A stretch of DNA of 64,000 nucleotides from Flammeovirgaceae bacterium UBA2338 (GTDB lineage Bacteria; Bacteroidota; Bacteroidia; Cytophagales; Cyclobacteriaceae): NCBI GenBank assembly GCA_002344795.1, contig DDUM01000084.1, positions 21,173 through 85,172 of the forward strand, given 5' to 3'. The notes below the pieces were generated by a model, which saw only the letters and a list, made by a program, of their open reading frames with translations, was not told the origin of the DNA and did not search any database. Made by a program: the position numbers and the translations under genes. Shown here piece after piece: positions 34,863-42,590 of the stretch (within the stretch, counting starts at the first letter, position 1; each line of letters begins with the position of its first letter).

Positions 34863-35573
34863 ATGAATCGTACCTTCCTCACAGCCGAATGGAGAAAGTT
34901 GATAATGGCCAATTACAAACTTGATCCAGAGTTGCTTAAACCCTATCTGCCCTATAAAACGGAAATTGACTTGTGGAAAGGAGCCTGTTATGTAAGTCTG
35001 GTGGGATTTATGTTTCTGAATACCAGATTGAAAGGAATCAAAATTCCATTTCATACCCATTTCGAAGAGGTCAACCTGAGGTTTTATGTTCGCTACAAAG
35101 ATCAAGGGCAGTGGAAGCGCGGAGTGGTATTCATCAAAGAGATTGTTCCAAGGCCTGCACTTACCTTTGTTGCCAATACGGTCTATAAGGAGAATTACGA
35201 AACAATGCCTATGAGACACCATTGGGAGGTGTTGGATGATACTCAAACAGTGGAGTACCGATGGAAAAAAGGCCGTTGGAATTCACTGGGCATTCGAGCA
35301 TCAGTGGTGGCAGAGGCGATTACCCCGGGGAGTGAGGAAGAGTTTATTACAGAGCATTATTGGGGATACGCGCGAATCAGCGACAAAAGAACCACACAAT
35401 ACGAAGTAATTCACCCCAGGTGGGATGTGTATTCCACACTTGATTATACTATAGATGTTGATTTTGAGGGTACGTATGGGGCTGAATTTGCATTTCTAAA
35501 CAAAATGCAACCAACATCCGTTTTTCTGGCGGAAGGCTCTGAAATAGAGGTAAATAAGGGGGAAGAAGTATAG
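34863..35573 (+). CDS. DUF2071 (YqjF-like) family protein
   Basis: 236 residues, no signal peptide. It opens NRTFLTAEWRKLIMANYKLDPELLKPYLP and continues DLWKGACYVSLVGFMF, HTHFEEVNLRFYVRYK and GVVFIKEIVPRPALTFVANTVYKENY, the conserved pattern of DUF2071, which has an acetoacetate-decarboxylase-like fold. No biochemical role is established. Its last 250 bp were duplicated together with terC; a decayed second copy lies at 36644-36882. Confidence 0.82.
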   Translation: MNRTFLTAEWRKLIMANYKLDPELLKPYLPYKTEIDLWKGACYVSLVGFMFLNTRLKGIKIPFHTHFEEVNLRFYVRYKDQGQWKRGVVFIKEIVPRPALTFVANTVYKENYETMPMRHHWEVLDDTQTVEYRWKKGRWNSLGIRASVVAEAITPGSEEEFITEHYWGYARISDKRTTQYEVIHPRWDVYSTLDYTIDVDFEGTYGAEFAFLNKMQPTSVFLAEGSEIEVNKGEEV

Positions 35574-35651
35574 AAATATATTTGAATATAGATTTACCGA
35601 ACTGAATTTTGTTGATAGCTTGCAAATTGTTTTAGTCTAAAATAGTTGGTA

Positions 35652-36587
35652 ATGGAACAATCATATGTCTGGTGGATAGGGTTTAATGTCTTCGTGCTGT
35701 TTATGCTGGCGCTGGATTTGGGCGTATTCCATCGCAAATCCAAAGAGATATCTGTTAAAGAAGCTTTTCTGTGGACAGGGTTTTGGGTGCTGTTGGCGTT
35801 TATATTTAATGTAATAGTCTATTACACTCAGGGCAGTGAAAAAGCATTTGAGTTCTTTACGGGCTACCTGATTGAGAAATCACTCAGTGTTGATAACATC
35901 TTTGTTATTATCCTGATCTTCTCTTATTTCCAGGTGCCAGCATCGTACCAACACAGGGTATTGTTTTGGGGGATATTGGGTGCCCTTGTAATGAGAGGTA
36001 TCTTCATCTTTGCTGGCGTAGAGCTGATTGCAAGATTCCATTGGCTCATCTACATTTTTGGAGGCTTCCTGGTTTACACCGGAATTAAAATTGTAAGCAG
36101 TGGGGACATGAAAATAGACCCCGAGAAGAACCCGGTAATTAAACTGGCCAGGAGGTTCTTTTCAGTAACAGAAAAATTTGAAGGAGACAAGTTTTTTGTA
36201 AAAAGAGACGGCAAGAAATGGGCGACACCGTTGTTTCTGGTACTTGTGTTAATTGAGTCTACGGATCTGATTTTTGCAGTAGATTCTATACCCGCCATCC
36301 TTGCAGTGTCAGATGATGCATTTATTGTTTACACCTCCAACGTGTTTGCCATACTGGGTTTGCGATCGTTGTACTTTGCATTGGCTGGAATTGAAAGATA
36401 TTTCAAATACTTAAAGTTTGGAGTATCGGCTATCCTGATATTTGTAGGGATAAAGATGGCCATCATTGACTTCTACAAAATACCTATCGAGATATCACTC
36501 GCGTTTATTTTTATTGCATTGTCATTGGCGACTTTGGCCTCGATGATATTTGTAAGTCATGAGCAGGAGTCGGATAAGAAGAAATAG
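35652..36587 (+). CDS. TerC family integral membrane protein (copy 1)
   Basis: 311 residues with about eight membrane helices; TerC/Alx/MeeF-like. Conserved acidic and charged motifs are LDLGVFHRKSKEIS, EKSLSVDNIFVIILIF and LVLIESTDLIFAVDSIPAILAVS. TerC-family proteins export or regulate manganese (Alx, YkoY/MeeF) and contribute to metal loading of secreted enzymes. A near-identical copy (14 substitutions over the open frame) follows 1318 bp downstream. I chose the ATG at 35652 over the in-frame TTG at 35646. Confidence 0.9.
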   Translation: MEQSYVWWIGFNVFVLFMLALDLGVFHRKSKEISVKEAFLWTGFWVLLAFIFNVIVYYTQGSEKAFEFFTGYLIEKSLSVDNIFVIILIFSYFQVPASYQHRVLFWGILGALVMRGIFIFAGVELIARFHWLIYIFGGFLVYTGIKIVSSGDMKIDPEKNPVIKLARRFFSVTEKFEGDKFFVKRDGKKWATPLFLVLVLIESTDLIFAVDSIPAILAVSDDAFIVYTSNVFAILGLRSLYFALAGIERYFKYLKFGVSAILIFVGIKMAIIDFYKIPIEISLAFIFIALSLATLASMIFVSHEQESDKKK

Positions 36588-36616
36588 CGGCAAAGCGCCT
36601 ACACTTGAAATAGTAA

Positions 36617-36643
36617 ATGACCAATCCTGATTTAGGAGCGTGA
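36617..36643 (+). pseudogene. Decayed start of the DUF3592 gene (duplication remnant)
   Basis: ATGACCAATCCTGATTTAGG here parallels the start of the intact DUF3592 gene at 37936, at the same distance after terC. The frame reads MTNPDLGA and stops. It is the truncated right end of duplication copy 1. Confidence 0.75.
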
Positions 36644-36882
36644 GCGGTGATTCCCGCAGAAAGTGAGGAAAAACTCATCACTCAGCATTATGCTCATACT
36701 CCTGAATTATCAATAATAGAACTATACAATCCAAAGTAGTTCATCCCAGGTCTGATGCAAATTCTACTCTTGATCGTGCAGTAGATGTTGATTTTGAGGG
36801 CTCCTGCGAGACTTCATTTGCTTTTCTAACCACTATATAACCCGTATCTGTTTTCTTGTATAAGGATCGGAGGAAGAAGTAA
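36644..36882 (+). pseudogene. Decayed 3' end of the DUF2071 gene (duplication remnant)
   Basis: It aligns with 35316-35573, the last third of the intact DUF2071 gene. Shared landmarks include AGTGAGGAA, CATTAT, TTCATCCCAGGT (TTCACCCCAGGT in the intact gene), TAGATGTTGATTTTGAGGG, and CTATCTGTTTT near the end followed by GAAGAAGT. It is littered with indels and stops, so not coding. It carried the terC leader with it. Confidence 0.82.
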
Positions 36883-36969
36883 AAAAGGGAAAAGTTTATT
36901 TAAACACATATTTATGAACTGGATTTTGTTGGTAGCTTGCAAATTGTTTTTAGTCTATAATCGTTGGTA

Positions 36970-37905
36970 ATGGAACAATCATATGCCTGGTGGATAGGAT
37001 TTAATGTCTTCGTGCTACTTATGCTGGCGCTGGACCTGGGCGTATTCCATCGCAAATCCAAAGAGATATCTGTCAAAGAGGCCTTTTTGTGGACAGGGTT
37101 CTGGATAGTGTTGGCGTTTATATTTAATGTAATTGTTTATTACACACAGGGCTCTGAAAAAGCATTTGAATTTTTTACAGGCTATCTGATAGAGAAATCA
37201 CTCAGTGTTGATAACATCTTTGTTATTATCCTGATCTTCTCTTATTTCCAGGTACCTGCAGCATATCAACATAAGGTGTTGTTTTGGGGGATATTGGGTG
37301 CCCTCGTTATGAGAGGTATTTTCATCTTTGCTGGTGTAGAGCTGATTGCAAGATTCCACTGGCTTATCTACATTTTTGGAGGCTTCCTGGTTTACACTGG
37401 AATTAAAATTGTAAGTAGTGGAGATATAAAAATAGATCCCGAGAAGAACCCAGTGATTAAACTGGCCCGAAGGTTCTTTTCGGTGACAGACAACTTTGAA
37501 GAAGACAAGTTTTTTGTAAAAATAGATGGCAAGAAATGGGCGACACCGTTGTTTCTGGTCCTGGTGCTAATTGAGTCTACGGATCTGATTTTTGCAGTAG
37601 ATTCTATCCCCGCTATTCTTGCAGTGTCGGATGATGCATTTATTGTTTATACCTCCAACGTGTTTGCCATACTGGGTTTGCGATCGTTGTACTTTGCATT
37701 GGCTGGAATAGAGAGGTACTTCAAATACTTAAAGTTTGGTGTATCGGCTATCCTGATTTTTGTAGGGATAAAGATGGCCATCATTGACTTCTACAAAATA
37801 CCTATCGAGATATCACTTGGGTTTATTTTCATTGCATTGTCATTGGCCACTTTGGCCTCGATGATATTTGTAAGTCATGAACAGGAGTCGGAGAAGGAGA
37901 AATAA
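36970..37905 (+). CDS. TerC family integral membrane protein (copy 2, recent tandem duplicate)
   Basis: 311 residues. Relative to copy 1 I count 14 amino-acid differences over the 313-codon open frame, mostly conservative (for example V/A, F/L, R/K, M/I) and clustered in the loop near FFSVT..F..DKFFVK and at the C-terminus. All family motifs are intact, including the paired aspartates in IESTDLIFAVDS. Its leader is the copied DUF2071 3' end plus the original terC promoter region. Probably a functional second manganese-type exporter, or a dosage increase. Confidence 0.9.
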   Translation: MEQSYAWWIGFNVFVLLMLALDLGVFHRKSKEISVKEAFLWTGFWIVLAFIFNVIVYYTQGSEKAFEFFTGYLIEKSLSVDNIFVIILIFSYFQVPAAYQHKVLFWGILGALVMRGIFIFAGVELIARFHWLIYIFGGFLVYTGIKIVSSGDIKIDPEKNPVIKLARRFFSVTDNFEEDKFFVKIDGKKWATPLFLVLVLIESTDLIFAVDSIPAILAVSDDAFIVYTSNVFAILGLRSLYFALAGIERYFKYLKFGVSAILIFVGIKMAIIDFYKIPIEISLGFIFIALSLATLASMIFVSHEQESEKEK

Positions 37906-37935
37906 CGACAAAACACCTAACGTTCGAAATAGAAA

Positions 37936-38412
37936 ATGACCGAGCCTACATCAGGAGCACAAGAGGATAAGCAGTCAAAGGAAGCGGAACCATGGATGAT
38001 CTTTACAGTAGCGGTTGTGTTGATTTTGGTAGGCATTGGCTTTGGCTACTATAAGTTTAATAATGAAATTAAAGCCAGTTACCTGAAGGAAAACGGGGTA
38101 GCAGTGAAGGGCATTGTACTGGAGGAGTCGGAGAGTGGAAAGTCAGGTAGTAGTAAAACTCATTACTTTGATTTAGAATACCAATGGGAAGGGACTTCCT
38201 ACAATCACCAAATTTCTTCTGGTTTCAATTTATACGATGTGGGTGAAGAGGTTGAGCTATTGGTTGACCCTGAACACCCTGAGGAAGCAATGGGTGAAGA
38301 GGACATGAGCCACGGCAGCCATAGCTGGTCATTTATCATTTTGGCCCTGGGTGGTTTTATCTTCTGGCTGGGATTAAAGAAAGTAAAAGAGAGAAAAACC
38401 AGCACTTCTTAA
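37936..38412 (+). CDS. DUF3592 domain-containing small membrane protein
   Basis: 158 residues. Two membrane helices (about 22-42 and 130-148) flank an extracytoplasmic beta-rich DUF3592 domain (GVAVKGIVLEESES...HYFDLEYQWEGTSYNHQISSGFNLYDVGEEVELLVDPEHPEEAM). The C-terminus is basic (KKVKERKTS). Function unknown; related in domain, not closely in sequence, to the protein encoded at 26171-26806. It begins 30 bp after terC copy 2. The start is supported by its duplicated remnant at 36617. Confidence 0.72.
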   Translation: MTEPTSGAQEDKQSKEAEPWMIFTVAVVLILVGIGFGYYKFNNEIKASYLKENGVAVKGIVLEESESGKSGSSKTHYFDLEYQWEGTSYNHQISSGFNLYDVGEEVELLVDPEHPEEAMGEEDMSHGSHSWSFIILALGGFIFWLGLKKVKERKTSTS

Positions 38413-38423
38413 AGTATGGCTAT

Positions 38424-39194
38424 CTAGGTGAGAAGCTTCTCAAACTCCACTTTTTGTTTTAATGCTGCTTCATAACCGATTTTGTAAATCTCATCGATAC
38501 GGCTTACACTAAACGTATCGTACTTTCTGAGCTCTTTGGGTGAGATGAGTATATCAAAGCGGTCGAACTTTTGAAGGCAGGAGGCCCCAACACTTAATTG
38601 ATAAGATCGCTCCAAAACGGCTAAGGAAGAAGTGAAATCCTCTTTTTTTAGATCATTAATAGGATTAACATAAACGCCTATGATCGTATCACAAATGCCC
38701 TCCAGGGGTTCAATAGGAAAATTATTCATGATCCCACCATCCGCGTAAATCACATCATCAATGGTAACAGGGGAGAAGACCATGGGAAATGCCGAGGAAG
38801 CCAGAATAGTCTTAATCAGTGGTCCAGAGTGAAAGACTTTGCTCTTGGCGTGTTCCAGATCTGTAGCGATGATGTACAATTCTTTTTGAAGTGACTCATA
38901 GGAATCATCCTCTAAATATTCATTGAATACCTGGATGAGTTTTCCGGTATCAATAATGCCAGGCTTAAAGAGGGCATAGTTGGAGATTTTAAATATGGAG
39001 GTCTTTTTAAAAAATTGAAGGATGTCTTTGGCGGGATGTCCGGCCGCATATAAAGCACCCACTATTGAACCAGCACTCACACCCGCCACATGCGTAATGT
39101 TAATACCTAACTCTTCCAGCACTTGCAAAGTGCCTATATGTGCTGCGCCTCTTACGCCACCTCCGGATAATACCAGGCCAATCTTTTTGTCCAT
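38424..39194 (-). CDS. Patatin-like phospholipase family protein
   Basis: 256-residue cytosolic or membrane-associated serine lipase with the patatin dyad: oxyanion motif GGGVRG (residues 11-16), nucleophile Ser40 in GVSAGS and Asp152 in ADGG. Bacterial patatins of this RssA-like type hydrolyse acyl esters; the substrate is unknown. I chose the ATG at 39194 over a TTG at 39203. A good promoter (TTG, 22-base spacer, TATCTTTG) lies just upstream. Convergent with the DUF3592 gene, with 11 bp between the two stops. Confidence 0.9.
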   Translation of the reverse strand: MDKKIGLVLSGGGVRGAAHIGTLQVLEELGINITHVAGVSAGSIVGALYAAGHPAKDILQFFKKTSIFKISNYALFKPGIIDTGKLIQVFNEYLEDDSYESLQKELYIIATDLEHAKSKVFHSGPLIKTILASSAFPMVFSPVTIDDVIYADGGIMNNFPIEPLEGICDTIIGVYVNPINDLKKEDFTSSLAVLERSYQLSVGASCLQKFDRFDILISPKELRKYDTFSVSRIDEIYKIGYEAALKQKVEFEKLLT

Positions 39195-39210
39195 ATGCTG
39201 CAATCAAATT

Positions 39211-39243
39211 CAAAGATAAACATTATGAAGCGTCTGTAGGCAA
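39211..39243 (-). promoter_or_regulatory. Putative Bacteroidota-type promoter of the patatin gene
   Basis: Minus strand: TTG (39243-39241), 22-base spacer, TATCTTTG (39218-39211, exact TAnnTTTG). The ATG is 16 bases further on at 39194. The best-formed promoter in the window. Confidence 0.5.
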
Positions 39244-39330
39244 CGAGTTATAACATTACGTAGGCATATCCGCACAAGTCGTTATCTTGTTGAATCAATT
39301 CAGGGAACCGAAAATGGCAGTACATTTAGT

Positions 39331-39408
39331 GTGGAAGAAAAGAGAAAGAAGAACGTTGGCCGAATGACCAAAGAAGTGAAAAGTGCAGGGAAAAAGAACA
39401 AGTACTAA
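39331..39408 (+). CDS. Possible short basic peptide ORF (25 codons, GTG start)
   Basis: A GTG-initiated frame of 25 codons, very rich in lysine (VEEKRKKNVGR, then MTKEVKSAGKKNKY), ends 3 bases before the DUF2461 ATG. It could be a leader peptide or simply an A-rich spacer; there is no homologue I recognise. Confidence 0.2.
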   Translation: MEEKRKKNVGRMTKEVKSAGKKNKY

Positions 39409-39411
39409 CGG

Positions 39412-40104
39412 ATGAAGTCACCAATAATTCAGAAATCAACGTTTGACTTTTTAAAACAACTGGCCAGGAACAACAACAGAGAATGGTTCAACGCCCATAA
39501 AGACGACTACCTGGCCGCCAAAGAGAATGTAGAAACATTTGTGGAAGGATTGATGGCCAGGATGAGTGCGCACGATCAGATTGAAACACGCACTGGCAAA
39601 AAGAGCATTTATAGGATTTACAATGATGTTCGTTTCTCCAACGACAAGACACCCTACAATCCAAGGTTTGCCGGCTACATCAGGCGGGTGAAACCCACGA
39701 ATAGGGGAGGTTATTACTTTTGGATCAAACCGGGAGGATCACGACTGGCCTGTGGGTACGGTCACCCCAATCCTGAAGATCTGCTGCGCCTGCGACAGGA
39801 CATCGATTACAATTATAACGATTGGAAGAAGATCATTAATGCCAGAGCGATCAGGAACACCTTTGGAGCAATGAGAGGAGAGCAGGTGAAAACAGCGCCA
39901 CGAGGATTTCCCAAAGACCACGAGGCCATTGAACTGCTCCGCTACAAACAGTATTGGTTTGAACGCGGCTTTACGGACAAGGAAGTGCTTGCTTCCGATT
40001 TTGCAACTCAAATGAACAAGGCCTACAAAGCCATTCGTCCCTTTTTTGACTATACCAGCATGGTGCTTACTACTGATTTGAATGGGGAATCGATTATCAG
40101 TTGA
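39412..40104 (+). CDS. DUF2461 domain-containing protein (TIGR02453 family)
   Basis: 230 residues, no signal peptide. It opens with IIQKSTFDFLKQLARNNNREWFNAHKDDYLAAK and contains YRIYNDVRFSNDKTPYNPRFAGYIRR and GGYYFWIKPGGSRLACGYGHP, the defining conserved segments of the TIGR02453 family. Biochemical role unknown. Divergently oriented from the patatin gene, with about 217 bp between starts. Confidence 0.87.
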   Translation: MKSPIIQKSTFDFLKQLARNNNREWFNAHKDDYLAAKENVETFVEGLMARMSAHDQIETRTGKKSIYRIYNDVRFSNDKTPYNPRFAGYIRRVKPTNRGGYYFWIKPGGSRLACGYGHPNPEDLLRLRQDIDYNYNDWKKIINARAIRNTFGAMRGEQVKTAPRGFPKDHEAIELLRYKQYWFERGFTDKEVLASDFATQMNKAYKAIRPFFDYTSMVLTTDLNGESIIS

Positions 40105-40261
40105 TATTGGTGAAGAAAAAACCTATTATTTTATTGAAGTAGGCTTATCCTTGGGTATAGTGAAATATAAGTATTGCACTTATCTTGCCATACTGGGAGG
40201 CATGGGTAGTGCATTGATAACCTGTTGACACCATGCAAATGCAGGCATTTATTTAAAAAAA

Positions 40262-41983
40262 ATGGCAACAAAACGAGTAGTGTATATTTTACTGATTGGA
40301 TTCTTTTTCATGCTTGTAGTATCATGTAATGATAACAAATCCCGACAAGCTGAGAAATTTAATTACAATGAGGTTATAAAAAACTGGCAAGATCAAAAGT
40401 TTTCAATGTTCATACATTGGGGCATTTATTCAATACCTGCGGGAGTATGGAATGGTGAAAAAGTACAAGGCTACAGCGAACAGATTAAGGGTCATGCACG
40501 AATTCAGTCGGAGGATTATAGAAAATTAGCTGCCCAATTTAATCCGGATAAATGGAATGCCGATTCAGTTGCATTATTAGCCAAAGAGTCGGGTATGAAA
40601 TCAATTATTATTACGGCAAAACATCATGATGGATTTTGTTTGTTTGGGTCTGAGTTTACTCAGTTTGATGTCGTAGATGCCACACCTTATAAAAAAGATA
40701 TAATTAAAGAGTTGTCAGATGCCTGTAAGCGACATGGCTTACAATTTGGGGTGTACTTTTCATTAATTGACTGGGATTATCATGAAGCACTACCTTTTAC
40801 ATCTGTAAGAAATTCTGATTCTATACCTCCTTTGCACCATGAATATAATTTGAACCAAATTCGGGAGTTACTTACCAACTATGGTGAGATTTCAGAATTT
40901 TGGTTTGATATGGGAGCTCCCACACCTGAACAAAGTAAAGAGATGGCTGACCTGATAAAAAAAATACAACCAAATTGTTTGGTGAGTGGTAGAATTTGGA
41001 ATGACCAGGGGGACTTTGTCGTGATGGGGGATAATTATAAACCTGAGTTTAAAATGGGAGTTCCCTGGCAAACTCCTGCGTCTATGTTCGATGAAACATG
41101 GAGTTATCGTTCATGGCAAGAAAGACCTAACGCAGATGAAAAGATACAAGAGAAAATTAATGACTTAATAAATATTGTAAGCTCGGGTGGTAATTATTTA
41201 CTCAATATTGGCCCCAAAGCAGATGGCACGATCGTTCCATTTGAAAGACAAGTACTTGCGGGTGTAGGAAAATGGCTCAATACAAACGGTGAGGCAATTT
41301 ATGGAACAAATGTATCCGCAATAGCTCACCAGGATTGGGGAAGTGTAACTGCAAAAGACAATAGACTATACCTTCATATTCTTAATTTCCCTGAAAACAA
41401 CATACTTGTAATTAATGGTTTAAGGACAAACATAAAAAATGCTTACCCGATTACTGATAAAGATATAACTCTAAAAACTTTAACTTCGGAAAAGGGACTT
41501 GAGATTGATTTAACAGATAAAATTAATAGAGACAAGTATGTAACGGTTATCGCATTGGAATATGAAGATGAATGGATATACAGCCCGCCCAATCAAATAA
41601 TTCCAAATGAGGATAGCACATTTATTCTATTATTGGATAATGCTGAAGAGTACCATAGCTACAGTGGTCACGATTATTATTCCACCAAACCTACCATTGT
41701 AAAAATGATGTGGTATTTACCAGGTAATACAAAAGAAGTTTGTGAAATAGATATTATTTCTTCTGACCAAAGTACTGAATCTTTGAAATTGTCTATTAAC
41801 AATAAGGAATATTTGCTCTCAGCTCAAAATTCAGACAAGTTGAACCAAAACAAAATCCGGCAGACTATCAACAAAGTAAATTTCTATTCTGATAAGACGA
41901 ATACAATAGAACTATCGTGGGAAGATAAAACCAACCCACATAAATGGCTAAACATTGAAGATTTAAAAATTATTATTAAATAG
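40262..41983 (+). CDS. Alpha-L-fucosidase (GH29), lipoprotein
   Basis: 573 residues. Lipoprotein signal with lipid-bearing Cys22 (FFMLVVSC). The GH29 barrel follows: FSMFIHWGIYSIPAGVW, IIITAKHHDGFCLF, the catalytic nucleophile Asp216 in ISEFWFDMGAP, and YLLNIGPKADGTIVP. A C-terminal beta domain (about residue 430 onward) resembles a carbohydrate-binding module (YSGHDYYSTKPTIVKMMWYLPG). The enzyme removes alpha-L-fucose from glycans, probably algal or host-type, at the cell surface or in the periplasm. No SusC/SusD pair is adjacent, so it is not part of a classical polysaccharide-utilisation locus here. More A/T-rich than its neighbours. Confidence 0.9.
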   Translation: MATKRVVYILLIGFFFMLVVSCNDNKSRQAEKFNYNEVIKNWQDQKFSMFIHWGIYSIPAGVWNGEKVQGYSEQIKGHARIQSEDYRKLAAQFNPDKWNADSVALLAKESGMKSIIITAKHHDGFCLFGSEFTQFDVVDATPYKKDIIKELSDACKRHGLQFGVYFSLIDWDYHEALPFTSVRNSDSIPPLHHEYNLNQIRELLTNYGEISEFWFDMGAPTPEQSKEMADLIKKIQPNCLVSGRIWNDQGDFVVMGDNYKPEFKMGVPWQTPASMFDETWSYRSWQERPNADEKIQEKINDLINIVSSGGNYLLNIGPKADGTIVPFERQVLAGVGKWLNTNGEAIYGTNVSAIAHQDWGSVTAKDNRLYLHILNFPENNILVINGLRTNIKNAYPITDKDITLKTLTSEKGLEIDLTDKINRDKYVTVIALEYEDEWIYSPPNQIIPNEDSTFILLLDNAEEYHSYSGHDYYSTKPTIVKMMWYLPGNTKEVCEIDIISSDQSTESLKLSINNKEYLLSAQNSDKLNQNKIRQTINKVNFYSDKTNTIELSWEDKTNPHKWLNIEDLKIIIK

Positions 41984-42590
41984 AGAGGTACTCAATAGCT
42001 AAATACCAAACCGGTATAAATTGCATTTTTGCCTTCGGTCGGGATTATCACCGATCCGAAAGAACATTGTTTTATAAGTTTATTTCCCCCTTACTACTTG
42101 CTTTTTCTCCGTCCACAAAGGATTGGTTTGAGCGGTGGAAAGGAGACTCACTGTGTATACGAGGATGACGAATAGAAGCGATTTTTTCATGGCTATTTCT
42201 GGAATGATTTGGTTTAGGTGTTGTTGTTTAAAAATAGGGTGGGATCCTCAGGAAGGCCTTTATATTTCGATTAATAATGGCTATGTAACTACTTGATTTA
42301 CTGGGTTTTTATGTTTCATATATGAATGATTAATTGCAATGATACTATTTTGATAATTCATCATATATTGATCCATTTGACCGATTTCTAATTTTTTAAC
42401 TCAAGGACTTAGTCTCATTAATTTACAAATCATTTGAAGGATGACCAGTACTGTACAGCTTTTTTGCCGTAGGGACAAAATTCTATCCACAGAAAATGAA
42501 CAAAGGCCGCCCATCTGCAAACCTTGCTATACCCACCCTAAAATCTTGTTATATTAAGGACTACACGATAAACTTTTTAAATCATTTTTT
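41984..42590. other. Intergenic region, 607 bp
   Basis: It contains a bulged hairpin after the fucosidase (about 42033-42061, CTTCGGTCGG pairing with CCGATCCGAAAG), a small secreted-peptide ORF on the minus strand (42080-42190), and otherwise A/T-rich sequence with an inverted repeat of TATATGA/TCATATA around 42320-42368. No other gene supported. Confidence 0.5.
42080..42190 (-). CDS. Small secreted-peptide ORF (36 residues), possibly a gene remnant
   Basis: ATG-initiated frame MKKSLLFVILVYTVSLLSTAQ followed by TNPLWTEKKQVVRGK and a TAA stop. The first 21 residues form a textbook signal peptide (positive n-region, hydrophobic core, STAQ cleavage), leaving a 15-residue mature part. TATTTTTA, close to the -7 motif, lies upstream. 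The mature start NPLWTEKK looks like the beginning of a larger exported enzyme (creatininase-like proteins come to mind, from memory), so this may be what is left of a deleted gene. Missed by length cut-offs. Confidence 0.4.
   Translation of the reverse strand: MKKSLLFVILVYTVSLLSTAQTNPLWTEKKQVVRGK

Larger units (their letters stand above)
35316..36643. repeat. Tandem duplication unit, copy 1 (3' DUF2071 - terC - 5' DUF3592)
   Basis: This unit of about 1.32 kb is repeated directly at about 36644-37965. Matching landmarks are offset by 1311-1330 bp: AGATGTTGATTTTGAGGG (35453 / 36783), GCTTGCAAATTGTTTT upstream of terC, the terC ATGs (35652 / 36970) and ATGACC of the DUF3592 start (36617 / 37936). 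Copy 1 keeps an intact DUF2071 3' end but only the first codons of the DUF3592 gene. Confidence 0.85.
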
